From positions 1 to 64,000 of the IMG/VR virus record IMGVR_UViG_3300014501_000015: 64,000 bases of DNA, one strand, 5' to 3'. The position numbers and the translations under genes were made by a program. Each line of letters starts with the position of its first letter. Position 1 is the stretch's first letter. The notes beneath the pieces were generated by a model that was given only the letters and a program-made list of their open reading frames with translations, had not been told where the DNA came from and did no database searches. This DNA is from a virus. Positions 28,615-38,287 of this stretch are shown here, one piece after another.

Positions 28615-29461
28615 GCTCATCCCCAAATCCACGGTCGAAGACTGGGAGGTCCGCCTCCACGACGCGGCCAGCGCGGCAGTCGCCGAGATGCACGCCCATG
28701 TCAAGTCCACCCTGGCCGCGCACGGGATCCAACTCTCAGCCCTGACCGCCGCGGGTGAAGGGGTGAAGGCATGGAGTGCGGCCGTCTGGGCTGCGGCTAT
28801 CGCCAAGCACGTCACCCCCGTTGCCAATCAAATCGCCACCGAGGCTCAGAGCGCGGCACAGGATGCGGTCCCCGCGGATGCTACGTGGGGGATGCCGTCG
28901 AGCGCGCCGGCCATCTCCGCGACACTCGTGGCATCGGTAGTGGCCGCGGGTACCTATCTCGGGTCGCGACTAAACGCCAATATCAGTTCCGCGACAGATC
29001 CGGCACAGGCTGCCGATGACGTCTTTGCCACCGCGGGCGACATCATCGGTGGGCAGCTCGGGGCCTCGGCAGAAATGGTAAGCAACTGGGCGACTCAGGA
29101 CGTCTCCAGCTATCTGCAATCGGCCATGGGTAATACCTACGATGCGGCAACAAAGGTTTGGGGGACAGCCGGAGACGACCACGTAAGACCAGATCACCAG
29201 GATGCCGAGGGCCAAGAGGTTCCCATTAACGCCACGTTCTCCGTCGGTGGCGAGGACCTTTTGTATCCAGGCGATCCTGACGGTAGCGATGAACAGACGG
29301 CCGGATGCCGTTGTTTTACAACCACTACAGGAATTGAACCGGGGCAAGCGATCTACGGAACGCCAGAGGACCAGGACGCCTCACAGGGGCTCGAAACTAT
29401 CCTCAATCGCGCCGGCCGACAGACCTCATTGCCGACTAGTCCCCGCGACTACCCGAACTGA
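28601..29461 (+). CDS. MuF-like minor head protein
   Basis: 286 aa. The helical body is followed by a Mu F-type C-terminal block: VWGTAGDDHVRPDHQDAEGQ, FSVGGEDLLYPGDPDGS and a CRC pair. Such proteins bind the portal and are carried in the capsid. ATG 28601, inside the portal 3' end, is preferred to an upstream TTG. Confidence 0.75.
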   Translation: MAPRRLIPKSTVEDWEVRLHDAASAAVAEMHAHVKSTLAAHGIQLSALTAAGEGVKAWSAAVWAAAIAKHVTPVANQIATEAQSAAQDAVPADATWGMPSSAPAISATLVASVVAAGTYLGSRLNANISSATDPAQAADDVFATAGDIIGGQLGASAEMVSNWATQDVSSYLQSAMGNTYDAATKVWGTAGDDHVRPDHQDAEGQEVPINATFSVGGEDLLYPGDPDGSDEQTAGCRCFTTTTGIEPGQAIYGTPEDQDASQGLETILNRAGRQTSLPTSPRDYPN

Positions 29462-29820
29462 TGAGCGTCTCCGTCGGTGAACTGGCGGCAGCTACCACCC
29501 TGGCGGTGTTCGGCGGTGGCGGGTTGAAGTGGTTCTACGACCGATGGCGCCGGGACATGCTCAGGGCAGAAGACCGGCCGATCAAAGAGATCGCCACTAC
29601 CACTCAGGCAGCCGACGCTATCGCCAAGGCGGCAGCATCGTTGGTTGAGATGCTTCAGAACCAGTTGGTAACCACTGCTGGTCAACTGGCTGAAGTGTTG
29701 AAGCAGTTGACCATTGCGAATGAGGCATTAGCAGTAATCAAAGAAGCAGAGGCTGAATGCCAAAGACGACTCGATGTTGTTGAGTCTGAACTTGCTGCAT
29801 TGAAAGAGAGCCATGGCTGA
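29461..29820 (+). CDS. Membrane-anchored coiled-coil protein, 119 aa
   Basis: An N-terminal hydrophobic segment (LAAATTLAVFGGGGLKWF) is followed by an alpha-helical coiled coil to the end. A/T-richer codon use than neighbours. Could be a holin- or spanin-like accessory, but no family is recognised. Confidence 0.5.
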   Translation: MSVSVGELAAATTLAVFGGGGLKWFYDRWRRDMLRAEDRPIKEIATTTQAADAIAKAAASLVEMLQNQLVTTAGQLAEVLKQLTIANEALAVIKEAEAECQRRLDVVESELAALKESHG

Positions 29821-30250
29821 TTCCCGAATCCCCGACCGTCGAGCTTCTGACAAAGCTGTCGAGACTATTCAGACGCTGAATGCTGAACTTCTGCCTAGTA
29901 TTGACAAGATCAATAAGCAGTTGGAGCAAGTCCAAAAACTGGTCCGCCATCGTATCTATCTCGGGGTGGGCTTGCTGGTGGTGCTGGTAATAGTGCTTTG
30001 GTGGGTCAAGGGTACGGCTGACACTGCCAATCGGATTGCCAGTAAAGCCGAGACTAATCAGCAAGTGGCTTACCAAGCCTGTCTGGGGACCAACGTGGAG
30101 AGAGCCAATAACACGATCTTGTGGACGGCAGCCATCGACTCATTCGTGACGCCAACCAACGATTCACAGACGGAAGCCGCCATTGCCAAAATCCGCCAAC
30201 TGGTAGTCGTAACCGATGCGCCCCGCGACTGTGCCAAGTTGGCTCACTGA
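29813..30250 (+). CDS. Membrane protein with internal TM helix, 145 aa
   Basis: Coiled-coil N-terminus (ETIQTLNAELLPSIDKINKQ), one transmembrane helix (IYLGVGLLVVLVIVLWWV, about 48-65), and a C-terminal domain with two cysteines. Overlaps the previous gene by 8 nt. Candidate lysis or superinfection-exclusion function; not assigned. Confidence 0.5.
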   Translation: MADSRIPDRRASDKAVETIQTLNAELLPSIDKINKQLEQVQKLVRHRIYLGVGLLVVLVIVLWWVKGTADTANRIASKAETNQQVAYQACLGTNVERANNTILWTAAIDSFVTPTNDSQTEAAIAKIRQLVVVTDAPRDCAKLAH

Positions 30251-30261
30251 GAGGAGAACCC

Positions 30262-30333
30262 GTGCTCCGTCTAATTGGCGCCGTCGTAGTCGTCCTCGTT
30301 GTCGTGTGGCTGTTCGTCGCCCTCGTCCACTAG
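30262..30333 (+). CDS. Membrane miniprotein, 23 aa
   Basis: GTG start 6 nt after GAGGAGAA. Nearly the whole protein (LRLIGAVVVVLVVVWLFVAL) is a single transmembrane helix. It ends immediately before a strong inverted repeat. Confidence 0.45.
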   Translation: MLRLIGAVVVVLVVVWLFVALVH

Positions 30334-30422
30334 GGTGGGCTCGCGCTTTGGGCTGAGGGCTGGACTTGGCGCACCTGGGCGTTCCTTCCGACAGGGGACG
30401 CTCCCCGTACCCTCAGCCCACC
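30334..30422. terminator. Nested inverted-repeat terminator-like structure
   Basis: GGGCTGAGGG (30350-30359) and CCCTCAGCCC (30410-30419) form a perfect 10-bp stem whose loop contains a further 7-bp hairpin (GCGTTCC/GGGACGC). An alternative stem GGTGGGCT/AGCCCACC (30334-30341, 30415-30422) uses the same right arm. It separates a plus-strand gene end from the end of a minus-strand HNH remnant. Confidence 0.6.
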
Positions 30423-30424
30423 TA

Positions 30425-30628
30425 TCACTCTCTGTGTCGCCCGTAGAGGCCCGCAAACGACAGAGGCACCCACGTAGCCGCTCGTTTCGCTCGGTTGCAC
30501 CGCTCACAGGCCACCACCAGATTCGACATCTCGTCGTACCCGCCGACAGAGACCGGCGTCACATGGTCGACGGCGGCTCGTACCTTGAGCCTGCTGGACA
30601 ACCTTGGTACCGTCCGCTCGGGTGACCG
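30425..30628 (-). pseudogene. HNH endonuclease remnant (antisense)
   Basis: The minus strand has an open frame of 67 codons without a start codon, encoding an intact HNH core: VDHVTPVSVGGYDEMSNLVV then ACERCNRAKRAATW. Upstream, in another frame, MMPRASKVTVTRADGTK looks like the missing N-terminus, so one frameshift near 30610 would restore a gene of roughly 80 residues. Confidence 0.65.
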
Positions 30629-30686
30629 TTACCTTGCTCGCTCTTGGCATCATCTAGACCACTCTACTACCTAACTCAGCACTCGC

Positions 30687-30707
30687 ATATCGAATGTATA
30701 CCGATAT
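30687..30707. promoter_or_regulatory. Inverted repeat ATATCG-N9-CGATAT
   Basis: A 6-bp inverted repeat flanks a GTATAC core in an A/T-rich patch of otherwise G/C-rich DNA, 130-150 bp upstream of the capsid protease gene. TATACC and TATAGA boxes overlap it. It could be an operator or promoter. Nothing else was seen between 30708 and the element at 30771. Confidence 0.35.
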
Positions 30708-30770
30708 AGAGACACTTTCGTCCCATCATCCGTCAACCCGTCTACGCGGTGTGGTTGACTAAGACGCAAC

Positions 30771-30808
30771 GAGCGCAGCTCGGCGATTGACCTCAGCGCA
30801 GCTGACGG
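30771..30808 (+). promoter_or_regulatory. Two-dyad late element, copy 1
   Basis: GAGCGCAGCTC (30771-30781), a conserved GGCGATT spacer, and TCAGCGCAGCTGA (30793-30805) followed by CGG. Both dyads have a GCA centre. TTGACC (30787-30792) lies between them. A diverged copy with compensating base changes is at 41140-41177. The capsid protease gene starts 29 nt downstream. Confidence 0.65.
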
Positions 30809-30836
30809 ACCTGTTGTCTAGTCTCGGAGGTTCGCT

Positions 30837-32738
30837 GTGCCCGCTCCCGCCGCTTACGGCCCATTCAAACGCCATTCCGGTCCCACCGGCGTTCCCGGCG
30901 ATCACTTCCTGCCCGCCACCCGCCGGCACATGGCCGTCGACCACCGAGGTCGCATCACTGCGATGGTGGCTGACGGCGAGCCCGAGACCCCGCCTTCCGG
31001 TTCTGCTCCCTCAGGTGAGGAGCCAAATCAGGAAGTCCTGGCCACCGCCAATCACGACCCGATGACCGGCACGCACTCGCACTCGCATTCTGCCTATCAA
31101 GAGCAGGGTGGGGACCTGATGCACCAACATGAGCATTCGCATAATGGCGACTCGGCTCATGGGCATATCCACCCCGCGGCAGCCGAACCGGACCCACCGC
31201 TGACCGCCGAGGAGGCGGAGGTTCTGTCGAGCCTCACCGCCGAGGAAGCACTCGCTCTGATGAGGGCGGCGGCAGACGGTTCCCTGACCTCTCCCGACCT
31301 TGCAGCCCTCACCTCGGACAGCGGGGCAGACATCCCCCAAATCGTCACCAACCCCGGCGGCGCCTGGCACGCGTATACGCACGTAGAGGGGATTCGCACG
31401 GACGATGGTCGAGAGATTTGCATGGGAGCCACACAGTTCCCCGACCTGCCTGTCTCCCTGCGATTCCTCAAAAAGGACGAAGGCGGGCACTACGGCGCCG
31501 AGACTTGTGGCCGCATCGACACGATGGAAATGGTGGTCGAGGGCGGCGTCACCGCCTGCTTGGCGACCGGCGTGTTCGGTACCGACGAGATGGGGCAACT
31601 CGCCCAGCTATCAGTCGAAGAGCAGACTCAGCGATTCATCTCCATTGACCCGCGTGATATCGTTGGCGAATACATCGAGGTCCAAATCTCCACTTCGTCC
31701 AGCATCTTCGACGACTGTGACGACTCGGACTACGACGGTTGGTTCCGCATGACGAGCTTCGTCGTCGGCGCGGCCACCATCGTGCCCATCCCGGCGTTGC
31801 AGCAGGCGGTCATCACCATGGCCGACCAGCCGTTGCCGATGGCTCCCCTTGCCACTGAGCGGGCACAGAACAACATCGTCGTGGTTGCTTCCGGCGCCCC
31901 GATGGCGTGGCCGGACAACCCGCCGGCTGAATGGTTCTCGACACCGCCTCCCACCGTTGGCGATGCTCGCCTTGTGCGCCAGCCCGATGGCAAGTACGCC
32001 GTGCCATTCACAGTGACGGACGAAGGCCGGGTCTACGGGCACGCTTGCTACTGGGGCCAAGAACACACCGGGTTGCCGGGCCAGAAGGTGAAGCCGCCCA
32101 GGTCAGCGACTTATGCCCACTACATGACCGGCGAACGGGTAGTCACTGTCGGTGAGAAAGAGGACGGCTCTCTCGACCTCGACCGGATCGCGGTCGGCAA
32201 GGTCACGATGGGCTGCGGACACCCCGGCGTCAATGGCGTCAACGCGGCGGCGGCCAAGGCCCACTACGACGGGGGCTACGGCGTTGTCCAGGTGTTCGAC
32301 GTGCGAGCCATCGAGGACGACTTCGGCGTCTGGCTGTGCGGCGCGGTATGCCCGGCGCACTCCGACGACAACCCTGGTGGCCCGACCGCGGCTCAGATCC
32401 AGCAGGCGATGTCGCTCGACCTCTCCCCCGACTGGCGCAAGGTCGCCGGCAAGCTGCACATGATCGCGGTGCTGTCGGTGCCCGTCGGTGGGTTCCCGAT
32501 TGCTCGTGAGTCCCTGGTGGCCTCCGGCCTATCCGGCTTGAGCGAAGAGGACGCGGCTGCGGTGGCACGGGCAGGCTTCGACGGTGACGAGATGGTGGCC
32601 ATTGTGGCTGCCGGCCGGGTACATCGCACCCCCCTCGCCAAGCGGATCGCCAGTTTGGAAGCGGTAGTGGACGAGTTGGCTGCCGATCACACGGCTCGCA
32701 AGCGTGAGGCTGCTCGGGCCACCCTCGCTGCCCTGTAG
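30837..32738 (+). CDS. Capsid maturation protease
   Basis: 633 aa, GTG start 6 nt after GGAGG. The protease-type domain (about 175-300) follows the actinophage prohead protease pattern: HVEGIRTDDGREICMGA, LPVSLRFLK, GRIDTMEM. The C-terminal part is long and includes a CGHPGVNG ... CGAVCPAHSDD cysteine region and a terminal charged helix (about 600-633). A histidine-rich run at about 77-112 (HSHSHS, HQHEHSHNGDSAHGHIH) may bind metal. Processes the scaffold and capsid proteins. Confidence 0.7.
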   Translation: MPAPAAYGPFKRHSGPTGVPGDHFLPATRRHMAVDHRGRITAMVADGEPETPPSGSAPSGEEPNQEVLATANHDPMTGTHSHSHSAYQEQGGDLMHQHEHSHNGDSAHGHIHPAAAEPDPPLTAEEAEVLSSLTAEEALALMRAAADGSLTSPDLAALTSDSGADIPQIVTNPGGAWHAYTHVEGIRTDDGREICMGATQFPDLPVSLRFLKKDEGGHYGAETCGRIDTMEMVVEGGVTACLATGVFGTDEMGQLAQLSVEEQTQRFISIDPRDIVGEYIEVQISTSSSIFDDCDDSDYDGWFRMTSFVVGAATIVPIPALQQAVITMADQPLPMAPLATERAQNNIVVVASGAPMAWPDNPPAEWFSTPPPTVGDARLVRQPDGKYAVPFTVTDEGRVYGHACYWGQEHTGLPGQKVKPPRSATYAHYMTGERVVTVGEKEDGSLDLDRIAVGKVTMGCGHPGVNGVNAAAAKAHYDGGYGVVQVFDVRAIEDDFGVWLCGAVCPAHSDDNPGGPTAAQIQQAMSLDLSPDWRKVAGKLHMIAVLSVPVGGFPIARESLVASGLSGLSEEDAAAVARAGFDGDEMVAIVAAGRVHRTPLAKRIASLEAVVDELAADHTARKREAARATLAAL

Positions 32739-32740
32739 CC

Positions 32741-33034
32741 GTGGACGACACCCTTGAGCAGGTGCTGATGGATGATGTCTCGCCGGAGATCCTCGTCAAC
32801 GGCAAGCCGCTCGACCGCTCGCCCAAGCCGTGCGGGCATCGGACGTTTGGTGTCGACAGTCTCAGCGCGCTCATCAATGACGCCGAAGGCAATCTGGTGA
32901 GCCGAGAGGTTCGCATCCGCGTGCGGTGTATGGAGTGCGGCGTTCCCTGTGTCGTGAACCTCGACGCCCGTCGTCCGAGGAACGGCGAGCAGCACGGCGT
33001 CGTGTTCACGATCACACCCATGGAGGATGAGTGA
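32741..33034 (+). CDS. Hypothetical Cys protein, 97 aa
   Basis: GTG start 2 nt after the protease stop. Mixed alpha/beta with CGHRTFG and VRCMECGVPCVV, a probable zinc-binding cluster. Structural-region hypothetical. Confidence 0.55.
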   Translation: MDDTLEQVLMDDVSPEILVNGKPLDRSPKPCGHRTFGVDSLSALINDAEGNLVSREVRIRVRCMECGVPCVVNLDARRPRNGEQHGVVFTITPMEDE

Positions 33035-33396
33035 CCGCCGGCTGTGCTGACCTGGTTGTCGATGCCGGGGCGGGGTTCTCGACCCCGTTCATCTACTGCG
33101 AGCCAGGCTCGGCACCGGGAGTAGCTGGCCCGCCCATCGACGTCACCGGCTGGCATGCCGCCCTCGCGGTTCGGTCGTCCTACGGCGACGGCATTTCGGT
33201 CATGCTCGATGACGAGTCAATGGGCGGTATCACCGTCGGGACCACAGACGGATCGTTCATCATCTCCATGACCGCCGAGCAGACGTCATTGCTCCCGAAC
33301 CGCGGCGTCTACGACTTGCTGGTGACCCCGACAGTCGGTGAGCCAATCCGCTTAGTGCAAGGCAGTATTACCGCGACCCCGGCGGTGACGCCGTGA
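33031..33396 (+). CDS. Small beta-sandwich phage protein, 121 aa
   Basis: The order PPIDVTGWHAALAVRSSYGD, GITVGTTDGSFIISMTAEQT, LPNRGVYDLLVT, RLVQGSITATPAVT matches a common small phage beta-domain placed beside tail-fibre genes. GTG start. Probably a virion or fibre accessory. Confidence 0.6.
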   Translation: MTAGCADLVVDAGAGFSTPFIYCEPGSAPGVAGPPIDVTGWHAALAVRSSYGDGISVMLDDESMGGITVGTTDGSFIISMTAEQTSLLPNRGVYDLLVTPTVGEPIRLVQGSITATPAVTP

Positions 33397-33758
33397 GTGA
33401 CACCATGGTCGTTGTCCGCGATGTCAACAACTTCGTGGTGATCTCCGCGCCGCCTGCTCCCAAGGTGGTTCTGGCTCCTGGCGAACAGGGACCGCCGGGT
33501 GGTCCCGGTGGACTCGGACCTCAAGGGCCAGCTGGCCCCGACGGGCCTCCCGGCCCCGCGGGCGGCGCGGGCTTTGTGTTCAGCCAGATAACGCCCTCGA
33601 CCGTCTGGACGATCAACCACGACCTCGGGCGATACCCCGCCGTGACGCTGGTGGACAGCGCCGGGGACGCCATGATGACCGATTACGACTACGTCGACGC
33701 CAACACCATCATCGTTACATTCAGCGCGGCTACCGCGGGCACCGCGTACCTTGCCTGA
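33393..33758 (+). CDS. Short collagen-like fibre protein
   Basis: 121 aa. N-terminal strand (MVVVRDVNNFVVIS), a short Gly-X-Y segment (about 30-60, GEQGPPGGPGGLGPQGPAG), and a C-terminal domain (WTINHDLGRYPAVTLVDSAG ... TVTFSAA-like end) found at fibre tips. Likely forms a trimeric fibre. Confidence 0.65.
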   Translation: MSDTMVVVRDVNNFVVISAPPAPKVVLAPGEQGPPGGPGGLGPQGPAGPDGPPGPAGGAGFVFSQITPSTVWTINHDLGRYPAVTLVDSAGDAMMTDYDYVDANTIIVTFSAATAGTAYLA

Positions 33759-33773
33759 CCAAAGGAGATTCAC

Positions 33774-35336
33774 ATGAAGTTCGGCACCTTTATCGACCTA
33801 CAGCAGAACGCATTTAACAATGCACAGATCCAGAACCTCAGCAGCGCGCCGGTGTCGCCGGTCACTGGGCAGGTGTACTTCGACACGACCCTGCACGAGT
33901 TCGGTTGCTGGACGGGCAGCGCATGGAGTTACTCGATTGCCGGGCCGCAGGGCGCCCAAGGAGCCACCGGGGCGACTGGCACCCAAGGTGCCACCGGCTC
34001 AACTGGACCGCAAGGTTCTCAAGGCGCTACGGGAGCCGCTGGGCCGCAAGGTTCACAGGGCGCCACTGGCGCAACTGGGGCGCAAGGGGCAACCGGGGCA
34101 GCTGGGCCTCAAGGCACGCAGGGGCCGGCTGGCTCGACGGGCGCTCAGGGCGCCACGGGGTCAACGGGGTCACAGGGGTCGCAAGGGGCTACGGGTTCGG
34201 CTGGCACCCAAGGCACCCAAGGTGCCACTGGCGCCACGGGGTCACAGGGGGCAACTGGTTCGACAGGGCCGCAAGGCAGCCAGGGAGCGACCGGAGCACA
34301 GGCGGGCATGACCCTCTCGGCGGCGGACACGTCGGTTGTCGTGAACAACACAGTTCCTACCGCGCCGACCATTCGTACCAACACCCTCGACGTGATCGCT
34401 ACCCAGGAGCCGCCGGTCGCCGCGTGGGGCAATGCCGGGTTCAAGATCACCAACGGAGCCACGCCGACCGCATCGACCGACTTCGCCATCAAGAGCTACG
34501 TGGATGCTGTGGCGCAAGGGTTGAGCGTCAAGCCGTCAGCACAGGAGGCGACGACCGGCGCCGAGACATTCACCATCGTCGCCGGGTCGGTGACGGTGAT
34601 TGCTGGGACCGTCGTTGATGGCATCAGCCCCGCGGTCAACGACCGCATCGCCATCCTGCATGCTCCCGCGGCGACGGGCGCCGGCGCAGGTATTGGCACG
34701 GCACCCACCAGCGAACCAGCCAATGGCATCTACGTCGTCACCGCCAACGTCACCAACCTCACTGTCAGTCGCGCTACCGATATGAACACCGGGACGCAGG
34801 TGCCGGGTGCGTTCGTGTTCGTGGAAGAGGGAACGGAGAACGCCAGCGCTGGGTATGTCGTGGTCGGGGTCGGCCCCTTCACGATCGGCACCACCGCTAT
34901 CCAGTGGACGCAGTTCAGCGGAGCCGGAGAGATCCTGGCCGGGACCGGGATCACAAAGGTCGGCAACACTCTGAGCTTGACCAACCCGGTCACCGTGGCA
35001 CTCGGCGGCACCGGCCAGGCGACGGCCGCCAACGCCAGAGGCACGAGCGGGATCGGCGCGGCCACCGCGCCCACGAGCGGGTCGGGAGGCGTGGTCAGCG
35101 CGGTGGCCGAGGGCATTCCGACAAAGGTGATGGCGGTCATCGGGGACGGGGCAACTACTTCGTTCGTCATCACCCACAACCTGAACACTCGGGATGTGGT
35201 AGTGATGATCTATGCGGCGGCGACTCCATGGGCGGAGATCATCACCGACGTGTCGATGACCTCGGTCAACACGATCACGGTGACCTTTGCGACGGCACCC
35301 AGCGCGTCGCAGTTCAATGTGGTAATCATCGGCTGA
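33774..35336 (+). CDS. Collagen-like tail fibre
   Basis: 520 aa, AAAGGAG upstream. Residues 1-60 resemble a fibre attachment domain ([33 protein letters not shown]). Residues 62-180 are almost perfect Gly-X-Y repeats dominated by [12 protein letters not shown]. The rest is beta-rich, ending in a tip domain ([18 protein letters not shown]) like that of the preceding protein. Probably receptor-contacting. Confidence 0.75.
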   Translation: MKFGTFIDLQQNAFNNAQIQNLSSAPVSPVTGQVYFDTTLHEFGCWTGSAWSYSIAGPQGAQGATGATGTQGATGSTGPQGSQGATGAAGPQGSQGATGATGAQGATGAAGPQGTQGPAGSTGAQGATGSTGSQGSQGATGSAGTQGTQGATGATGSQGATGSTGPQGSQGATGAQAGMTLSAADTSVVVNNTVPTAPTIRTNTLDVIATQEPPVAAWGNAGFKITNGATPTASTDFAIKSYVDAVAQGLSVKPSAQEATTGAETFTIVAGSVTVIAGTVVDGISPAVNDRIAILHAPAATGAGAGIGTAPTSEPANGIYVVTANVTNLTVSRATDMNTGTQVPGAFVFVEEGTENASAGYVVVGVGPFTIGTTAIQWTQFSGAGEILAGTGITKVGNTLSLTNPVTVALGGTGQATAANARGTSGIGAATAPTSGSGGVVSAVAEGIPTKVMAVIGDGATTSFVITHNLNTRDVVVMIYAAATPWAEIITDVSMTSVNTITVTFATAPSASQFNVVIIG

Positions 35337-38278
35337 TGAAGTTCCTGGGCGCCACGCTCGACCTCGGAGGAGTCCGAGCACAAGACAGCGCCGATCCGGT
35401 CAACCCGACGGACCTGGCGACGAAGGAGTACGCCGACGCTACCGGTGCAACGGGCAGTCAAGGTTCAACGGGGGCTCAGGGCGCTACAGGGGCTCAGGGA
35501 TCGCAGGGCGCTACTGGGGTAGGAACCCAGGGGTTCCAAGGGGCCACGGGGTCAACGGGTACCCAAGGCAGCCAAGGCGCTATAGGCAGTACCGGATCTC
35601 AGGGAAGTCAAGGCGCCACCGGGGTAGGGGCGCAAGGCAGCCAAGGCGCGCAGGGAACCTCGGGTGCCGGGTCACAGTCGTCGGTCCCCATTGCCGGGGC
35701 CAAAGTAGTGGGGCTCGGTCATTCGCTGATGTCGGGTTACGGATCGGTTCCTTCCACTCATGGGTTTATGTCCCAGGTGGCCGGGATGATGCGTTCTCGG
35801 TTGTGGAACCAATCAGTAGCCGGGGCCACCCTTGCTGGATGCTTTGCACCATCCAGCATCATCGGCGGCTATGGGGGCATTCCGCAGATTCTCCAGCAGT
35901 ATCTTCCCCCGAATCAACCGATTAACTGGCGCGGTGCCTATTCAGCTACGGCGTATTACAACCAGGACGACGGGGTGACCGAAGCCGTTGCCATGACTAC
36001 CAACTGCACTTGGACTACGACCAATGGCAATATAACCACTACGGGGAGTTTCACCACATCGAACATCGTGGCGGGGATGATGGTGGCGGGAGCAGGCATC
36101 CCGCCGGAGACTTACGTCCTGTCGGTGACTTCGGCTACTGCTCTGGTGCTCAGCAACACTCCAACCGCTGGTGGTGCTGCTGCCACATTGACTTTCACCG
36201 GATGGTATCGGGCATTTCAGACAACTCACGCTGTTGCTCCTGCCGGGGTGGGCAACTTGGTCAATTGGAACTTGGTCCCGGCTGGGCATCCTTCCTATTT
36301 TGGTGGGCCGTACAACTCGCAGAGTGTGCTGCCGGTGATGATGTTCGGCAACAACGACATCAAACAGTCGGCCATGCGAAATCCGCAACCGTTCTTGTCA
36401 GCTTTGCAAGCAGCGTTCGCTCGTATCTCTGCGGCTTACGTATGGGGGAACAATTCACCGTTGGTGACATTGGCTGGGGGCACCTTCACGGCGTTAACCT
36501 ATGCCACGCTGACCATTCCATTCGGGTCGGGGACTCAGTTGGTCCTGGTGCCGAACACGGCGGGAGCCACGATGTCGGCCATGACGCCGCCCGACTGGCC
36601 CGGTGGTTACGTGGATTTCGGGTTCTGCCTGTCCTATGCGGCGTCAAGTTCTACCCCTGCAACCGGGACGTTAGATTTCACCGTGGACGGATCAGCGGTG
36701 AACTGCATCTGCTCGGGGATGGCGAATGGCTCAGCCGTGAACTTCGCCTCGCCCCTCCGTCAGGCGTATGCCTCCTGTGCCCTGGCTACCGCTCTCACCA
36801 GTGGCGTGTCCTCCGGTTCCACCTTGACGATACAAGGGTCAGACTTTGCGATTGGCAGCGGGTCGAGTGTTGTGGTCGGCGGGGTGAACGGTGGGCCGAG
36901 TATGACGTTCGTGACCACAGCATCGGCAGTTGCGGGAGCCACGTCGCTGGCTGTCACGGCGCAGACACCGACCAGCACCTTCCCGGTCGGCACGCCGGTT
37001 TACGATTCGACTTACGCTGACGCCGGGTGGTTGAGTGCCAATGATGTGGTGGTGCGGGTTCCGGTGCCCGCCGGAAGCCACTACGTCACCGCTACGGTGC
37101 CTACCAGCCCTTCGATTGCCAACCTCTACTTCGACTACATCAGTTTGGAAGCCAAGACTCAGCCCATCGGGCTGATGTTCGGATTGTGGAAGGTCATCAA
37201 CTTGCTCGGCATGGGCGGGTCGCTGCCGACCTTCCAAGACATTGACGTATGGAACGCCGACATACAAACTGTTATCGGAGCCGGTAACGAGTGGCCGCAT
37301 GTGTTTGTTGACATCTCCAATGTGTTCCTCAACACGTCGCCGCTTTCGACAGCCCTGACTCTCGGGCAGACCGGCATCACGTCGCTCAGTCTCAGTAGTG
37401 GTCTGGTAGTTAATATTGCTGCTGGCGATACCGTCCAGATCGGGTCGGGGGCGACGTTTCAACGGGTGATTGCCTCGGCGTCTGCGGCTATCGGTGCCAC
37501 CACGGTTAACGTCAACTCGTTCACGTCCACCTATGCCCAACCCACCGGGACACCGATCTTCGACTTCACCGTCGCCTGCCAGTATTTCTACCAGGACGGA
37601 ATCCACCCGAACCCGACCGGTCATGCGCTCATCTCCAGTGTGGTATGGCAGAACCTTTTGAGTTCTCTTCCTAATACCATCCCCCAATTGGCTGTCATGT
37701 CCGAGGAAGCGGGTAGGCCGACTGCTCTTGTAAATCTGGCAACGGGGACCGATCTAGTGATCGGTTCAGCTACGACGGCGGGTGCGTGGGCGTCGGTGGC
37801 AGGACTATATGCCACCGTCCCCGCCGAACCGGGCGACATATTGGAGATCAGCGTAAACGGGTTGTACGACGCACTAGCGGCGGTCGGCTCGCTGGACATC
37901 GTGACCTTTAATCTCCCGGCCTATATCGCTGGAAACAGTGCGGGGGTGGCGTCGGTCATCAACTACCTGAGCGGTGCAGCGGGGGTGGGTGGGCCTCTCA
38001 CCGGCATTGGTCTTGGGTACGCCGCTGTAGGAGCACAGGCAACCGATGGTCTGTCGGCGTTGTATTCGCCCGGCGCATCGACCACCATTCCCGAGGCGAT
38101 CACCGGGACATTCCACTATCCGGTGCAGCCAGCCGACATCATTGACGGCAGCGTAGCGATTGGGATGGTTGGTCGATCCTCTACCACCAGTGTTCGGCAC
38201 ATCAAGAACGCCGCTGGGTATCAGTTCATTATGTCGGTCGTGAACGTCGGGCCATTGTCTTATGCTTCGGAGGCGTAG
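35336..38278 (+). CDS. Collagen-like tail fibre with SGNH/GDSL hydrolase domain
   Basis: 980 aa. Short anchor ([20 protein letters not shown]), Gly-X-Y stretch (about 36-112), then an SGNH hydrolase: GHSLMSGYG (block I), MFGNND (block III), and [10 protein letters not shown] (block V with Asp/His). Beta-modules are inserted at about 225-290 and later. The terminal ~200 residues form a beta-rich tip. Such enzymes can de-acetylate or de-esterify host surface glycans. Coupled to the previous fibre by overlapping stop/start. Confidence 0.8.
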   Translation: MKFLGATLDLGGVRAQDSADPVNPTDLATKEYADATGATGSQGSTGAQGATGAQGSQGATGVGTQGFQGATGSTGTQGSQGAIGSTGSQGSQGATGVGAQGSQGAQGTSGAGSQSSVPIAGAKVVGLGHSLMSGYGSVPSTHGFMSQVAGMMRSRLWNQSVAGATLAGCFAPSSIIGGYGGIPQILQQYLPPNQPINWRGAYSATAYYNQDDGVTEAVAMTTNCTWTTTNGNITTTGSFTTSNIVAGMMVAGAGIPPETYVLSVTSATALVLSNTPTAGGAAATLTFTGWYRAFQTTHAVAPAGVGNLVNWNLVPAGHPSYFGGPYNSQSVLPVMMFGNNDIKQSAMRNPQPFLSALQAAFARISAAYVWGNNSPLVTLAGGTFTALTYATLTIPFGSGTQLVLVPNTAGATMSAMTPPDWPGGYVDFGFCLSYAASSSTPATGTLDFTVDGSAVNCICSGMANGSAVNFASPLRQAYASCALATALTSGVSSGSTLTIQGSDFAIGSGSSVVVGGVNGGPSMTFVTTASAVAGATSLAVTAQTPTSTFPVGTPVYDSTYADAGWLSANDVVVRVPVPAGSHYVTATVPTSPSIANLYFDYISLEAKTQPIGLMFGLWKVINLLGMGGSLPTFQDIDVWNADIQTVIGAGNEWPHVFVDISNVFLNTSPLSTALTLGQTGITSLSLSSGLVVNIAAGDTVQIGSGATFQRVIASASAAIGATTVNVNSFTSTYAQPTGTPIFDFTVACQYFYQDGIHPNPTGHALISSVVWQNLLSSLPNTIPQLAVMSEEAGRPTALVNLATGTDLVIGSATTAGAWASVAGLYATVPAEPGDILEISVNGLYDALAAVGSLDIVTFNLPAYIAGNSAGVASVINYLSGAAGVGGPLTGIGLGYAAVGAQATDGLSALYSPGASTTIPEAITGTFHYPVQPADIIDGSVAIGMVGRSSTTSVRHIKNAAGYQFIMSVVNVGPLSYASEA

Positions 38279-38287
38279 GGTGGAGCA

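Noticed and set aside
34000-35700. Repetitive DNA in the fibre genes as a possible non-coding repeat array
   Set aside because: The repeats encode Gly-X-Y collagen-like segments in frame with conserved anchor and tip domains.
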